Under the pieces are notes generated by a model that was given only the letters and a program-made list of their open reading frames with translations, had not been told where the DNA came from and did no database searches. The position numbers and the translations under genes are program-made. Positions 28,308 through 37,550 of a stretch of DNA of 64,000 nucleotides are shown piece by piece. The stretch is from the NCBI RefSeq assembly GCF_018596315.1, contig NZ_JAHEAG010000005.1, forward strand, positions 186,001-250,000, written 5' to 3'. Numbering within the stretch: position 1 is the stretch's first letter; each line of letters begins with the position of its first letter. The stretch is from Bradyrhizobium sp. SRL28 (GTDB lineage: Bacteria; Pseudomonadota; Alphaproteobacteria; Rhizobiales; Xanthobacteraceae).

Positions 28308-28393
28308 GTAGCCGGGATGGAGCGAAGCGAAATCCGGATGCCTCGGCAAGGGAACTGCCGGTCCCGGATTGCGCTTCGCTCCATCCCGGCTAC
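28308..28393. repeat. Intergenic palindromic repeat, family D
   Basis: Arms gtagccgggatggagcgaag and its exact reverse complement at 28374-28393, with inner arms aatccgg and ccggatt. A similar unit with gcccggatgagcgcaagcg lies at 35505-35569. Confidence 0.85.
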
Positions 28394-28458
28394 GAACTGG
28401 CCGAGAATAGTTGCCGAGAATAGTTTTGGTCGGGAAGGGGCGCTGCCCTTCCAAAAGT

Positions 28459-28716
28459 CTACCGGTCCATGACAACGGTGCGTTCGCGGTCTTCGCGATT
28501 TTTTTCGATGATCGCAATCGTCTCCGGCGTCTCGAATTCATCCTCTTTGATCAATGCCGTTTTTCGTTCTCCATCGGGATGAACGGACCGGCTTAAACCT
28601 GTCGTGATGTTGCGTTCCAGTAAGGCGAGGCTCGTTCCAGGCTGAGTTTCTTCTGACTTGGCCGGGGGAACTGCTAGTGCGCTCACCGCCAGGAGCGCGG
28701 TCAAAACATATCGCAT
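28459..28716 (-). CDS. Small secreted hypothetical protein
   Basis: 85 residues with a signal peptide MRYVLTALLAVSALAVPPAKS and a charged mature part of about 64 residues. GGAGCGA precedes the start. Divergent from the sulfite dehydrogenase gene. No family recognised. Confidence 0.6.
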   Translation of the reverse strand: MRYVLTALLAVSALAVPPAKSEETQPGTSLALLERNITTGLSRSVHPDGERKTALIKEDEFETPETIAIIEKNREDRERTVVMDR

Positions 28717-28738
28717 GGATTCGCTCCGGCTTTATGAC

Positions 28739-28750
28739 TTGACGAGTCAA
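28739..28750. promoter_or_regulatory. Palindrome TTGAC-GA-GTCAA in divergent gap
   Basis: A 12-bp palindrome 23 bp upstream of the small secreted protein and about 210 bp before the sulfite dehydrogenase. The spacing between half-sites (4 bp between TTGA and TCAA) is too short for an FNR/FixK box, so the regulator is unknown. Confidence 0.3.
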
Positions 28751-28958
28751 CAAACATGCAGCGGAGGTGGTTCCCGCAAACTCGGGGTGTATTCCCGTCG
28801 GCCTTTCCCGGCGGCTGGCGCCAGCGCGGAACGGAATTGCACGATCGCACCAGCCGGTCTTGCGGCACGGCAGCAAAACGCAAATACTCCTGTGAGTTGG
28901 GTTTCCTAGGGGAAGCCTGGCCAAGAAAGCCCGGGAGCGGGCACAAGGGAGAGACATC

Positions 28959-30260
28959 ATGGCGCGGGAAACCGGGGGCAATACGGCTGACGGCAACAAT
29001 TTCGAGACCAGCCGGCGCAGGTTCTTGGGCAGTTCAGGTCTGGCGGCGATCGGCGCCGTCATCGGCGGCGCGCTGCCGCTCTCGCGCGACGGCGCCGGCA
29101 TTCCCCAGGCCCAAGCGCAAGCCGCGCCGGCCGCCGCGCCCGCGGCGGCCAAGGGGCCGCAACATCTGAAATTTCCCGGCAAGAACGAAGGGCTCGTCGT
29201 GCTCGGCGAAAAGCCGCTGGTCGCCGAGACGCCGGAAAGCCTGCTCGACGATGACACCACGCCGATCGAGAAATTCTACATCCGCAACAATGGGCAGATC
29301 CCTGAGGAGACAAAGGACCCTGACGCCTGGAAAATCACCGTCGATGGCGAAGTCAACAACAAGATCGAGATCACGCTCGGCGAATTGAAATCGAAGTACA
29401 AGGCTATGACGCGGCGCATGGTGCTGGAGTGCGGCGGCAATGGCCGCGCGGCGTTCTCGCCGCCGGCGCGCGGCAACCAGTGGGGCAATGGCGGCGCGGG
29501 TTGCGCCGAATGGACCGGCGTGCCGCTCGCCGATCTGCTCAAGAAGGCCGGCCTGAAGCCGAGTGCAAAATACACCGCGCATTATGCGGCCGATCTGCAT
29601 CTGTCGGGCGACGCTAGCAAACCGACCATCTCGCGCGGCGTGCGGATCGAGAAGGCGATGGACCCGAACACGCTGATCGTGTGGGCCATGAACGGCAAGC
29701 CGCTGCCGAATATCCATGGCGGGCCGGTGCGGCTGGTCGTGCCGGGCTGGGCCGGCTCGGCCTCGCAGAAATGGCTGACGCGCATCACCATCCGCGATCG
29801 GGAGCATGACGGCCCCGGCATGACGGAATTTTCCTATCGCACGCCGATCAAGCCGATGGTGCCTGGCGACAAGGGCGATCCCGCCAACTTCCGCATCCTG
29901 GAATCGATGCCTGTGCGCTCGATCATCACCAATCCCGCGAACGGCGCGAAGTTCGCCGCCGGCACCAAGGAGCTGAAACTGCGCGGCGCCTCCTGGGCCG
30001 GTGACCTCACCGTCAAGCAGGTGGATATCTCGACCGATTTCGGCGCGAGCTGGCAGCGGGCCACGCTGCAAAAGCCGAAGAACAAGTATGACTGGCAGCG
30101 CTGGACCGCGACGGTAAAACTGCCGACCGACGGCTATTTCGAGATCTGGGCGCGCGCTACCGATTCCAAGGGCGCGATGCAGCCGCATCTGGCCGGCTTC
30201 TGGAATCCGCAAGGCTATGGCGGCAACGCCATGCACCGCATCGCCGTGCTGGTCGGATGA
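28959..30260 (+). CDS. Sulfite dehydrogenase, molybdenum subunit (SorA/SoxC-like)
   Basis: 433 residues of the sulfite oxidase family. A Tat signal is present (SRRRFLGSSG, residues about 18-27), so it is exported folded. The oxidoreductase molybdopterin domain has the Mo-ligating Cys158 in LECGGNGR; the C-terminal dimerisation domain follows from about residue 310. It oxidises sulfite to sulfate in the periplasm and passes electrons to the cytochrome c encoded next, whose start overlaps its stop by 4 bp. SoxC is the closest named alternative, but no other sox gene is nearby. Confidence 0.88.
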   Translation: MARETGGNTADGNNFETSRRRFLGSSGLAAIGAVIGGALPLSRDGAGIPQAQAQAAPAAAPAAAKGPQHLKFPGKNEGLVVLGEKPLVAETPESLLDDDTTPIEKFYIRNNGQIPEETKDPDAWKITVDGEVNNKIEITLGELKSKYKAMTRRMVLECGGNGRAAFSPPARGNQWGNGGAGCAEWTGVPLADLLKKAGLKPSAKYTAHYAADLHLSGDASKPTISRGVRIEKAMDPNTLIVWAMNGKPLPNIHGGPVRLVVPGWAGSASQKWLTRITIRDREHDGPGMTEFSYRTPIKPMVPGDKGDPANFRILESMPVRSIITNPANGAKFAAGTKELKLRGASWAGDLTVKQVDISTDFGASWQRATLQKPKNKYDWQRWTATVKLPTDGYFEIWARATDSKGAMQPHLAGFWNPQGYGGNAMHRIAVLVG

Positions 30261-30607
30261 TGCAGCGTTTGGCGTGGCTCGCAGTGGCCGGCGTGCTCTG
30301 GATAGCGCCGGCCATGGCGCAAACAAGCTTCACTCCGCGCGAGGAGAGCCCGGAGGAGTTTGCCGCGGGCGCCGGCCGCGATGAAACCTTCTACGCCTGC
30401 ACCGCCTGCCATGGTTTCAGGCTGGTGGCGCAGCAGGGCATGACGCGTGCGCAGTGGGAGGATTCGATCAACCTGATGATCCGCCGCCACAACATGCCGC
30501 CGCTCGACGACAAGGACCGCGAAAAGGTCCTGACCTATCTCGAGACGGCCTATCCGCCGCGCGCGCCGGCGGGCCGGGGAGGCTGGGTGAATCCGTTTGC
30601 GAAGTGA
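30257..30607 (+). CDS. Cytochrome c subunit of sulfite dehydrogenase
   Basis: 116 residues with signal peptide (cleavage after AMAQ, residue about 21) and one haem site CTACH; the distal Met may be in HNMPPLDD. It is translationally coupled to the Mo subunit and is the likely electron acceptor. Confidence 0.87.
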   Translation: MMQRLAWLAVAGVLWIAPAMAQTSFTPREESPEEFAAGAGRDETFYACTACHGFRLVAQQGMTRAQWEDSINLMIRRHNMPPLDDKDREKVLTYLETAYPPRAPAGRGGWVNPFAK

Positions 30608-30695
30608 GCGCCTGAAAATGGAAGCTCCAGCTAAGCTCTTGACGCAGCCGCTCGCCAAGCCAGAATGCCCGCGGTTTGCGCCGGGAGCCGGTCAT

Positions 30696-30917
30696 ATGAA
30701 GTTTTTGATTACTGCGCAGGATACGGCGGGAAACGTGACCCTCAACCGGGCGTCGGTTCCAGCTGCGTTGAAGAAAGCCGGGGAATTGATATCGGACGGC
30801 TGCTGGAACGTCGAGATCGTGACGCCCGATGGGGCCACCTATAACCCTGGCGAGTTCGATCAGTTGAGAGAGCGAGCTGGCCCGGCAGGCCCCGATATAT
30901 CGCTGGCCACGCAATAG
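30696..30917 (+). CDS. Small hypothetical protein
   Basis: 73 residues from ATG 30696, with GGGAG 8-nt upstream; a longer form from 30618 is possible. It has no membrane segment and contains the pattern ISDGCWNVEIVTPDGATY. I know it only as a conserved small rhizobial protein of unknown role. Confidence 0.5.
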   Translation: MKFLITAQDTAGNVTLNRASVPAALKKAGELISDGCWNVEIVTPDGATYNPGEFDQLRERAGPAGPDISLATQ

Positions 30918-31028
30918 CGGACGGCCATGCCTGGCCGACCATGTCGGCTTGTGGCACTCGGCGGATCTGCCGGGTCGACGCTCTTCCTCGGGATTGCGGC
31001 CACTTTCATATGACAACAAGCTGCGATG

Positions 31029-32264
31029 TCACCGGAGCGCCGGCGCAGCTTCGCCGCATCCGTGCGGCACCCGCACGATCAAAACAAACAGAATTAGACT
31101 CGCAAGGAAGCCGATCGGTGCAGCAGTCAGGCCGGCCATCGTTCGCGCGATCAGTGGTGCGATCCACACCGCGGCCAGCAGACTGATCTCGTAGTTCCTG
31201 AAGTGAGCGTCGGACCTGGCCGCGACGAAGAAGGCAAGCGAGGGCGCCAGCAGCATCAGGTCGTAATCGAGGATGTGAGGCGACGCGAGCGGCGTTGCGG
31301 CGAGAAGCAGGGCTGCTTTCATGTCGGGGTGTTGGTTTGAACGCCAAACCCACGCCGTTCCGCAGATGGCCCCGGCGGAGATCGCGCCCTGAACCATGTA
31401 GGCCAGTGGTACGCTGCCGCCCCACATTCGCACCGCCGCAAAGGCGCTCTGCAACTTCTCGAATCCCACGTTACCTTCTTCAAGCAACAGCTTTCGCGAT
31501 GTTTCGGTCGAGGCGAGGAATGACCACCAGGCGTCGGCACCGAACAGAAGAAGGGAGACGCTTGCCAATATGATTACAGCAGCGGCGGCGGCGGTTATCG
31601 CTCGCCATTGCCCCGCAGCAGGCAGTGCGAACGCGATGACAAGCGCCAATTGCGGCTTGTACGCGAGCAGGCCGAACAGCATGCCCGCGATGATGGGTCG
31701 CCGCGGCAAGCAGACCAGCGCTGCACCAAATAGGGCCGCGCTAAGAAACCCGTTTTGACCGTGGCCGAGATTGATGAAGACCGCAGGAAAGGCTGCCGCT
31801 GCTGGAAGCCACAACCGGGCGATCACGCCATTCCCGCGCCGCGCCCGGTACAGGATTGCAGCAATGACTGCCAAATACAGCGCAAGCGTCGAGCCCTGCC
31901 AGACGGCGAGCGCCAGCGGGTAGGGCAGCAATGCCAACGGTGCCGCGAGCATGAAGAAAATCGGCGGATATAGCCAGCCATAATAAGGCGTGTTCGCACC
32001 GAACAATTGCTGTTCGCGGGCGTAATGCGCCGCCATGCTATAGGCGTCGGCGGCTTTACCCTCCAGTGCCAACGCGCCGGCCGCATAGAAACTGGAAAAA
32101 TCGGTGCCGATCGGCTTGCCATTGCGATCGACCAGGCCGTCCGATAGCGCGATCCATCCGAGTATGGCCAGCGCAGCAATTGCGAGAAGGATCAGGCTGT
32201 AGCCGCGGCCGCGCGCGGGCGTGAGCCAGGAGCCGGATCGCAGAGCTTGCCAAGCATGCGGCAT
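31029..32264 (-). CDS. GT87 (DUF2029) family membrane glycosyltransferase-like protein
   Basis: 411 residues with about ten membrane segments. The motif GTDFSSFYAAGALALEG after the first helix, with acidic residue in the first periplasmic loop, is typical of GT87/DUF2029 polyprenyl-phosphate mannosyltransferase-like proteins. ATG 32264 is used; a GTG at 32291 would overlap the upstream small gene by 8 bp. Sugar donor and acceptor unknown. Confidence 0.82.
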   Translation of the reverse strand: MPHAWQALRSGSWLTPARGRGYSLILLAIAALAILGWIALSDGLVDRNGKPIGTDFSSFYAAGALALEGKAADAYSMAAHYAREQQLFGANTPYYGWLYPPIFFMLAAPLALLPYPLALAVWQGSTLALYLAVIAAILYRARRGNGVIARLWLPAAAAFPAVFINLGHGQNGFLSAALFGAALVCLPRRPIIAGMLFGLLAYKPQLALVIAFALPAAGQWRAITAAAAAVIILASVSLLLFGADAWWSFLASTETSRKLLLEEGNVGFEKLQSAFAAVRMWGGSVPLAYMVQGAISAGAICGTAWVWRSNQHPDMKAALLLAATPLASPHILDYDLMLLAPSLAFFVAARSDAHFRNYEISLLAAVWIAPLIARTMAGLTAAPIGFLASLILFVLIVRVPHGCGEAAPALR

Positions 32265-32283
32265 TGCAATGCTGCCGTGCCGA

Positions 32284-32490
32284 TCAAGCACGGACGCCGG
32301 CTGAGCTCAGATGCGATCTCCGGCCGTCGGAGATCAATGTCGTTTCGCCCTTCCAACGCCAGAGGGCCGTCGCGAGCACGTAGACTATCAACGAGTAAGC
32401 GGCAAAAGCTGCCGAGGCTCCGCAAATCAGCCGCGCACCAATGTCAAGCGGACCGTTCTGATTATCAAACTGCACTTTTGCACCATACAA
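32284..32490 (-). CDS. Small single-pass membrane protein upstream of GT87 gene
   Basis: 68 residues with one hydrophobic segment (about 21-43). Its stop is only 20 bp before the GT87 ATG, which suggests a common transcript. No family recognised and no clear ribosome binding site, so it may be a remnant. Confidence 0.4.
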   Translation of the reverse strand: MYGAKVQFDNQNGPLDIGARLICGASAAFAAYSLIVYVLATALWRWKGETTLISDGRRSHLSSAGVRA

Positions 32491-32789
32491 ATTAACCGTG
32501 CAGTTTATCCTCGCAAAAACTTACTAATAGAATCCTATTAAGGTTGAAGAATTTCATAGCTGCAGCCTTGTTCGGTGTGCAACTTTTCTTCCCGATGCCC
32601 TACGTCGTTCGGATCAAAGATCGGAACATACTCAGCTGCTTTTCGTCTGATTGGCACGTCGTATGTCCGTTTCGTGCCGGAAGCTGCTGACCGGGTGAGC
32701 GCGCATTGATAAGCCGCCAGCCGAGTCCGTACGCGGTCGATGCGTCGGCTTCTTGACGCGCTCTGCTCGTCCTGCCGCCTCGCCAGGAA

Positions 32790-33014
32790 TTACCCCTCCA
32801 GGGTAAACCCAACCCGCAAAGCCACCTGGTAATGGCGAACGGATCCATCCTCGATGTGGCCTCGCGTTTGCACCACTTCGAACCACTTCATGCCGCGAAT
32901 GGTCTTTGATGCGCGGGTGATCGCGTTCTGAATGGCATCCTCGATGCTTTTTTCGGAGGATCCGACGAGTTCGAGGATCTTATAGACATGATCTTTCTCA
33001 GCAGGAGCTGGCAC
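32790..33014 (-). CDS. Dodecin family flavin-binding protein
   Basis: 74 residues of the dodecin family, a dodecameric flavin storage protein. Family hallmarks: [19 protein letters not shown] and [11 protein letters not shown], including the flavin-stacking Trp. GTG start at 33014 preceded by CGGAGG. The 299-bp gap upstream of 32790 (to 32491) holds no gene that I can support. Confidence 0.92.
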   Translation of the reverse strand: MPAPAEKDHVYKILELVGSSEKSIEDAIQNAITRASKTIRGMKWFEVVQTRGHIEDGSVRHYQVALRVGFTLEG

Positions 33015-33170
33015 GGCGAACCTCCGTTGTAATGTGCGTGGGGTAATCCAGGTCTATCTCCCCACATCGGCGTTCTTAATCCGACGTGAGCCAACGCCAT
33101 GCTCTCATCCGGGTTCCGATGACCGATCATGATTGGTGGGGCAGGCGGTTGGATCGTGCGCGTTTCGCGA

Positions 33171-33196
33171 CGTCCGCTCTGCTTCCGGAGCGGACG
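33171..33196. repeat. CGTCCGCT palindrome, copy 3
   Basis: Perfect 8-bp arms cgtccgct and agcggacg with a 10-bp spacer, between dodecin and the cyclase-family gene. Confidence 0.5.
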
Positions 33197-33226
33197 CCAC
33201 CCATTGCCAAAATCGAAAAGCCGCCG

Positions 33227-34180
33227 CTACCGTACCGCGATCGGCGACACCGTCGAGCCCGAGCCGCCCTGAATTTTGAGCGGCTGCATCACGAAGGCGA
33301 ATTCGCCGACGCCCTTTTGCGCGAGCTCGTCGAGCTTGAGGTTCTCCAGCAAATGGATGCCGTTCACCACCAGCGCGATCTGGTGCACCGGCAGCGACAA
33401 TTGCTTGTCGGGGTTGGGCGCGACCTCGACCGGCCAGTTGTCGGCGCCGAGCAGCATCGGGTCCTTTGCGGCAAGCCAGAGCGCGGCCGGCACGCCGATG
33501 CCCGGGCAGGATTTCACGTAGCGCGGGTTATCCTTGCCGTAGAGCTTGCCCCAGCCGGTATGGATGATGACGGCGTCGCCGGGCTGCAGCGTCAGGTTCT
33601 GCTTCTTCAGGGCGCCTTCGAGATCGTCCACCGTGATTTCGTAATTGTCGCCCAGCATCTCGACGCCCTTGAAGCCGGCAACGTCGATCAGGACGCCGCG
33701 CGTGAACAGCGTGCCGACATTGTGGATACCGAACTTCTTGAAGCCGGTACGATCGACGTTCTCGTCGACCTTCTGGCAATTGTACCAGCTATTGAGATGG
33801 GTCTGGTGCGCAAAGCCGTCGAACTGGGTGCCGACCTGGCCGAGCTCGGTGATGATGACCTCTTCGTTCGAGCCGCGCATGTTGGAGAACTGGTTCATGA
33901 ACGTGCGCTTGGTGTGCACGTCGAAGCGCCGCGTTCCGAAGAACGCCATGCTGGGACCGAGCACGTGCGCGAGCTCGATCACCTCGCCGGTCTTGATCAG
34001 CTTCGCCGCGTTCATCACGGCCGCGGGCTTCTGGTGATTGCCCGAGCCGCGCTCGTCCGCCGCGCCCCATTTCGACGGACAGCGCTTGCTTTCCTCCGGA
34101 ACGGTCCAGGTCGGTGCTTGCGCGTAGGCTGCGGCGGAAAACGCAAGCGTGATCGCCGCACCCAATGTGAATGCTTTCAT
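33227..34180 (-). CDS. Secreted cyclase-family (kynurenine-formamidase-like) hydrolase
   Basis: 317 residues of PF04199. Signal peptide about 1-20 (ending AYAQ). The metal-binding type motif appears as QFDGFAHQTH, and a C-terminal PVHQIALVVNG is typical. Start at 34180 after GGGAGG. Members hydrolyse amides or lactones such as formylkynurenine; the exported location makes tryptophan catabolism unlikely. Divergent from a TRAP binding protein, which may import its product. Confidence 0.85.
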   Translation of the reverse strand: MKAFTLGAAITLAFSAAAYAQAPTWTVPEESKRCPSKWGAADERGSGNHQKPAAVMNAAKLIKTGEVIELAHVLGPSMAFFGTRRFDVHTKRTFMNQFSNMRGSNEEVIITELGQVGTQFDGFAHQTHLNSWYNCQKVDENVDRTGFKKFGIHNVGTLFTRGVLIDVAGFKGVEMLGDNYEITVDDLEGALKKQNLTLQPGDAVIIHTGWGKLYGKDNPRYVKSCPGIGVPAALWLAAKDPMLLGADNWPVEVAPNPDKQLSLPVHQIALVVNGIHLLENLKLDELAQKGVGEFAFVMQPLKIQGGSGSTVSPIAVR

Positions 34181-34396
34181 AGGTAACCTCCCAAGTGAGG
34201 GCGCTCTGGAAACGGCACCCCTGGGACAAATAATGCTGATACGATTGAGGCTGTTCAAGCGACAATCTTTCTGATCACGGTGAGGTTGTGCTTCCACGCA
34301 CGCCTCGAACTCCGTTATGATGAGGGTCAAATGGGCGCGGAAGGCGCTTTGCCCCCACGCCAATCGGACCTGAAAATCCAAGGGAGTGAGCACATC

Positions 34397-35485
34397 ATGA
34401 AACGCCGAACGTTCCTCAAGGGCGGCGCCCTGGCCGGCGCGACGGCGCTGGTTGCGGCGCCTGCGATCGCGCAAGGAGCGCCCGAGATCAAGTGGCGCCT
34501 GACCTCGAGTTTTCCAAAATCGCTCGATACCATCTTCGGTACGGCGCAGACTTTTGCGAAATACGTCGCCGATGCCACCGACAACAGGTTTCAGATCCAG
34601 ACCTTTGCGGCGGGCGAGATCGTGCCCGGCTTGCAGGCGCTTGATGCCGTGAGCTCGGCGACCGTCGAGATGGCGCAGACGCCGCTCTATTTCTACATCG
34701 GCAAGGAGCCGGCGCTGACCTATGCGACAGGCGCGCCCTTCGGCATGAACCATCGCCACCAGCATTCCTGGTGGACGTTCGGCGGCGGCGCCGAGCTCTG
34801 CAACGAAGCGCTGAAGCCGTTCAAGACGCATGCGATCCTGTGCGGCAATTCCGGCACGCAGATGGGCGGCTGGTTTCGCAAGGAGATCAAGACATCAGAC
34901 GATCTCCAAGGCCTCAAATTCCGCATCGCGGGTATGGGCGGCCACGTGCTGGCAAGACTCGGCATCGTGCCGCAGCAGATCGCGGGCGGCGAGGTCTATT
35001 CAGCGCTCGAGAAGGGATCGATCGATGCCGCGGAGTTCGTCGGCCCCTATGACGACGAAAAACTCGGCTTCTACAAGGTGGCGAAATACTACTACTTCCC
35101 CGGCTGGTGGGAAGGCGGGGCGATGCTGCACATGATCGTCAACGAAGAGAAGTGGAATGCGCTTCCCAAACAGTATCAGGCGGTCCTCAACCAGGCCGGT
35201 TCGGCCGCCGGCGCGTGGATGATCGAAAAATATGACAGCGTCAATCCCGCAGCCCTGAAGCGGCTGGTCGCGGGTGGGGCGGAGCTGCGCGCGTTCCCGC
35301 AACCGGTCATGGAGGCCTGCTACAAGGCAACCCAGGACCATCTGAACGAGATTGCCGAGAAGAGCGCGCTGTTCAAGAAGACCAAAGAGAGCCACGACGC
35401 GTATATGAAGGAAGTGCTGTTCTACACGCAGATCGCGGAAAACTACTACGACAATTATCTGCTCAGCAAAATGCGCAAGGGCTGA
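34397..35485 (+). CDS. TRAP transporter periplasmic binding protein, TakP-like
   Basis: 362 residues of the DctP family with a Tat-type leader (MKRRTFLKGGALAGA) cleaved near AIAQ. It resembles TakP of Rhodobacter, which binds 2-oxo acids: segments SSFPKSLDTIFG, GGWFRREI-like GGWFRKEIKT, PQQIAGGEVYSALEKG and FVGPYDDEKLGF. No membrane dctQ/dctM genes are in the window. Start 34397 is preceded by AGGGAGTGAG. Confidence 0.9.
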   Translation: MKRRTFLKGGALAGATALVAAPAIAQGAPEIKWRLTSSFPKSLDTIFGTAQTFAKYVADATDNRFQIQTFAAGEIVPGLQALDAVSSATVEMAQTPLYFYIGKEPALTYATGAPFGMNHRHQHSWWTFGGGAELCNEALKPFKTHAILCGNSGTQMGGWFRKEIKTSDDLQGLKFRIAGMGGHVLARLGIVPQQIAGGEVYSALEKGSIDAAEFVGPYDDEKLGFYKVAKYYYFPGWWEGGAMLHMIVNEEKWNALPKQYQAVLNQAGSAAGAWMIEKYDSVNPAALKRLVAGGAELRAFPQPVMEACYKATQDHLNEIAEKSALFKKTKESHDAYMKEVLFYTQIAENYYDNYLLSKMRKG

Positions 35486-35504
35486 GCGCGCGTCACTGTG
35501 AAGC

Positions 35505-35569
35505 CCGGATGAGCGCAAGCGACATCCGGGTTAAGACCCCGCATATCGCTCCGCTCATGCGGGCTACTT
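35505..35569. repeat. Intergenic palindromic repeat, family D-like
   Basis: Two adjacent hairpins: cccggatg-agcgcaagcga-catccggg and cccgcat-atcgctccgct-catgcggg. It lies between the TRAP gene and the convergent membrane gene. Confidence 0.75.
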
Positions 35570-35588
35570 GCTACGTGCTGCCTGCTGA

Positions 35589-36017
35589 TTACGCCGACGT
35601 AGCGCTGACATAAGGAATGCTGCTCACGATAGCGGCAAGTACGACCGCGTTGCACAGCATGCCGCCCCAATGCAGCCGCCGCAGCCGGCGTACTGCAGCG
35701 GCGTCGCCGGCATCCCTGGCGCTGAGCTGGGCATCCCACTGCCGCAGAAACCAGCCGCGCGCCCAGACCGCGAAAGCCGCGAGCAAGGCAACGCCAATCG
35801 CGAACACCGGTCGACCAGTCAGAGCAAAGGTCAACGTCCCGATGACGCCGGCAATGCTCGTCATCAGAAAATGGGCATTGAACATGCCGCGCAGCAGCTG
35901 GGTGACTTGTGGAATGTCGAGCTTCACCAGCAGAAAGGCGGGCGCCGCCAGAAAAAAGTAACCCATCGGAAAAAGCAGAATGACAATGGCGGCCAAGGCG
36001 ATGCCGTCTGACGTCAT
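35589..36017 (-). CDS. Hypothetical membrane protein
   Basis: 142 residues with four hydrophobic segments (about 6-32, 48-66, 70-88 and 120-138). ATG 36017 is chosen because AAGGGG lies upstream and the longer frame adds unrelated sequence. No family assigned. Confidence 0.65.
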   Translation of the reverse strand: MTSDGIALAAIVILLFPMGYFFLAAPAFLLVKLDIPQVTQLLRGMFNAHFLMTSIAGVIGTLTFALTGRPVFAIGVALLAAFAVWARGWFLRQWDAQLSARDAGDAAAVRRLRRLHWGGMLCNAVVLAAIVSSIPYVSATSA

Positions 36018-36121
36018 GCGATTACCCCTTCTTTTCTTTTTCCCACCAGGCGAGGGTGCCTCTGGCGGTGGTTTACAATAATACCCGCTGATATCTTCGG
36101 CACCATTGAGCTTTGGTCGGA

Positions 36122-36883
36122 TCAGCCGCGCTTGCCGCCGAGCGAGACAAAGGCCATCAGGCAGGGCTCCGGCAACGGGTTGCGCCAGCGATGGCGGGTG
36201 CCGTTCTGCACGATGCAATCGCCCTGGCGCAGATGCACCTTCTGTCCGTCGTCCAGCTCCAGCGTCATCTCGCCACGAACCACGACTCCATAATCGATGG
36301 TGTCGGTGGTGTGCATGCCGCCGCCGCCCTTTTCGAAATGGTCGCCCATGCCGGGGAGCTTGTCCGACAGTTCTTTCACGCCGCTCTCGAACGTGACGCC
36401 CGGCGGCGGCTTGTAGCCTTCGGGACGCTTGGGCGGATAGGAAATCAGCCGGAAGATCGTGCCGCCCGGGCCGGGAAAGCCTTTGGTCCCGTTCAGCATC
36501 GGGTCCGGCTCGACGCCCGTAAGTCCGGGCACGCCCTCCGTCCTGTAGACTTCGTAGAACGTCAGTCCCGGATTGGCATCGATTTCCACCACCGTGGTCG
36601 TGACGTCAAAGGACTTGAACACCGACTTGCCGGCTTCGTTGCGGCCGGTCAGCGCGCGCTTCGGAGGCGGCAGCTCGCTCGCATCCTTCGCATCGGCGGG
36701 GTGTGATATCGCGGCCAAGGCGCTGCCGCCGGCCAAGGCGGAGAGTGCCTGCAGCACCTGACGCCGATCCCCGCCTTCAAATCGTCGGTCGGAAAGCTCC
36801 ACGTCATCAGCGGATTTGTTCTTGCCCCGTGGCCACCAGCGCCAAGAAAACTTGGCCAACGACCTCGCCGAGAACCTGCCCAT
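36122..36883 (-). CDS. Cupin-domain protein
   Basis: 253 residues with a possible exported N-terminus (hydrophobic segment about 45-58, after RRQ). The cupin barrel is at the C-terminus: TIDYGVVVRGEMTLELDDG and a second motif with HLRQGDCIVQNGTRHRWRN. The first cupin motif lacks the usual HxH; a His is present in MHTTDTIDY. GGAGG precedes the start. Substrate unknown. Confidence 0.8.
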   Translation of the reverse strand: MGRFSARSLAKFSWRWWPRGKNKSADDVELSDRRFEGGDRRQVLQALSALAGGSALAAISHPADAKDASELPPPKRALTGRNEAGKSVFKSFDVTTTVVEIDANPGLTFYEVYRTEGVPGLTGVEPDPMLNGTKGFPGPGGTIFRLISYPPKRPEGYKPPPGVTFESGVKELSDKLPGMGDHFEKGGGGMHTTDTIDYGVVVRGEMTLELDDGQKVHLRQGDCIVQNGTRHRWRNPLPEPCLMAFVSLGGKRG

Positions 36884-37109
36884 CTGCGTCCTCCATTGTA
36901 ACGTGCAATCAGCGCGCTTCTACAATCAAGAAATGAACGGCGCGCTTCCCACAACTGTAACAAGGACAGGAACAATGGCCACTCTACTTCCGGCTAGGTC
37001 GATCTCGGAAGTCATGGGCCTAACGAGGCATTTGCCTCTTCTTCGATCAACCCGTTCGGACACGTTCAGACAAAGCACGTGAGATGCGCCGAGCAGCTAT
37101 TGTCACGGG

Positions 37110-37157
37110 CAAATTGGATTTTGCGAAAAATCTAATTTGCTGAGCAGATTCAATCTG
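37110..37157. repeat. AT-rich hairpins upstream of OLD-family gene
   Basis: A hairpin with 13-bp arms (caaattggatttt at 37110-37122 against aaaatctaatttg at 37127-37139, one mismatch) is followed by the perfect palindrome cagatt-c-aatctg (37145-37157). They lie in the 810-bp gene-free gap 36884-37693. Confidence 0.55.
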
Positions 37158-37214
37158 ATTTAGGTCGTCCAGTTTGCCCGACAAATATAAATCGCTTTCC
37201 CTCTCACCCCAAAT

Positions 37215-37550
37215 CAGTGGCTATTTCCGCGCTGTCCCGTCTCGACAAGAGGGGCGTATCGCGATCGTCACGAACGCGAGACGGGATGTGGTGGACGCGG
37301 CAGCGTCAGGCGCGAAAAGTTGTTTGCAGGGCGGTTATCCGTGAGCGAGCACAGCGCGCAAGACGTACGGCGCTGATGCGTACGGCAAAACCGTGTGGTC
37401 CTGACACCCGTGGCTGGTGCCAAGCTGTCGGTGGCGAATTCGATCCAACCGGATCGATCTTGCCATCAAGCCGGCAGGGATGGAGGCAAGACGAATTCGT
37501 CTCCAGGGAGAGCACGGCATAAGCCGTCAAACCATTGCGCAGGGAGTCAA
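37215..37550. other. Non-coding repetitive remnant
   Basis: This stretch (for example gcataagccgtcaaaccattg near 37517) resembles, from memory, a non-coding repeat that recurs in Bradyrhizobium genomes. No intact gene is seen in 36884-37693 apart from this and the hairpins. The resemblance was not checked by search. Confidence 0.35.

Noticed and set aside
28739..28750. TTGACGAGTCAA as a FixK box
   Set aside because: Half-site spacing is 4 bp, not 6, so it does not fit FNR/FixK.
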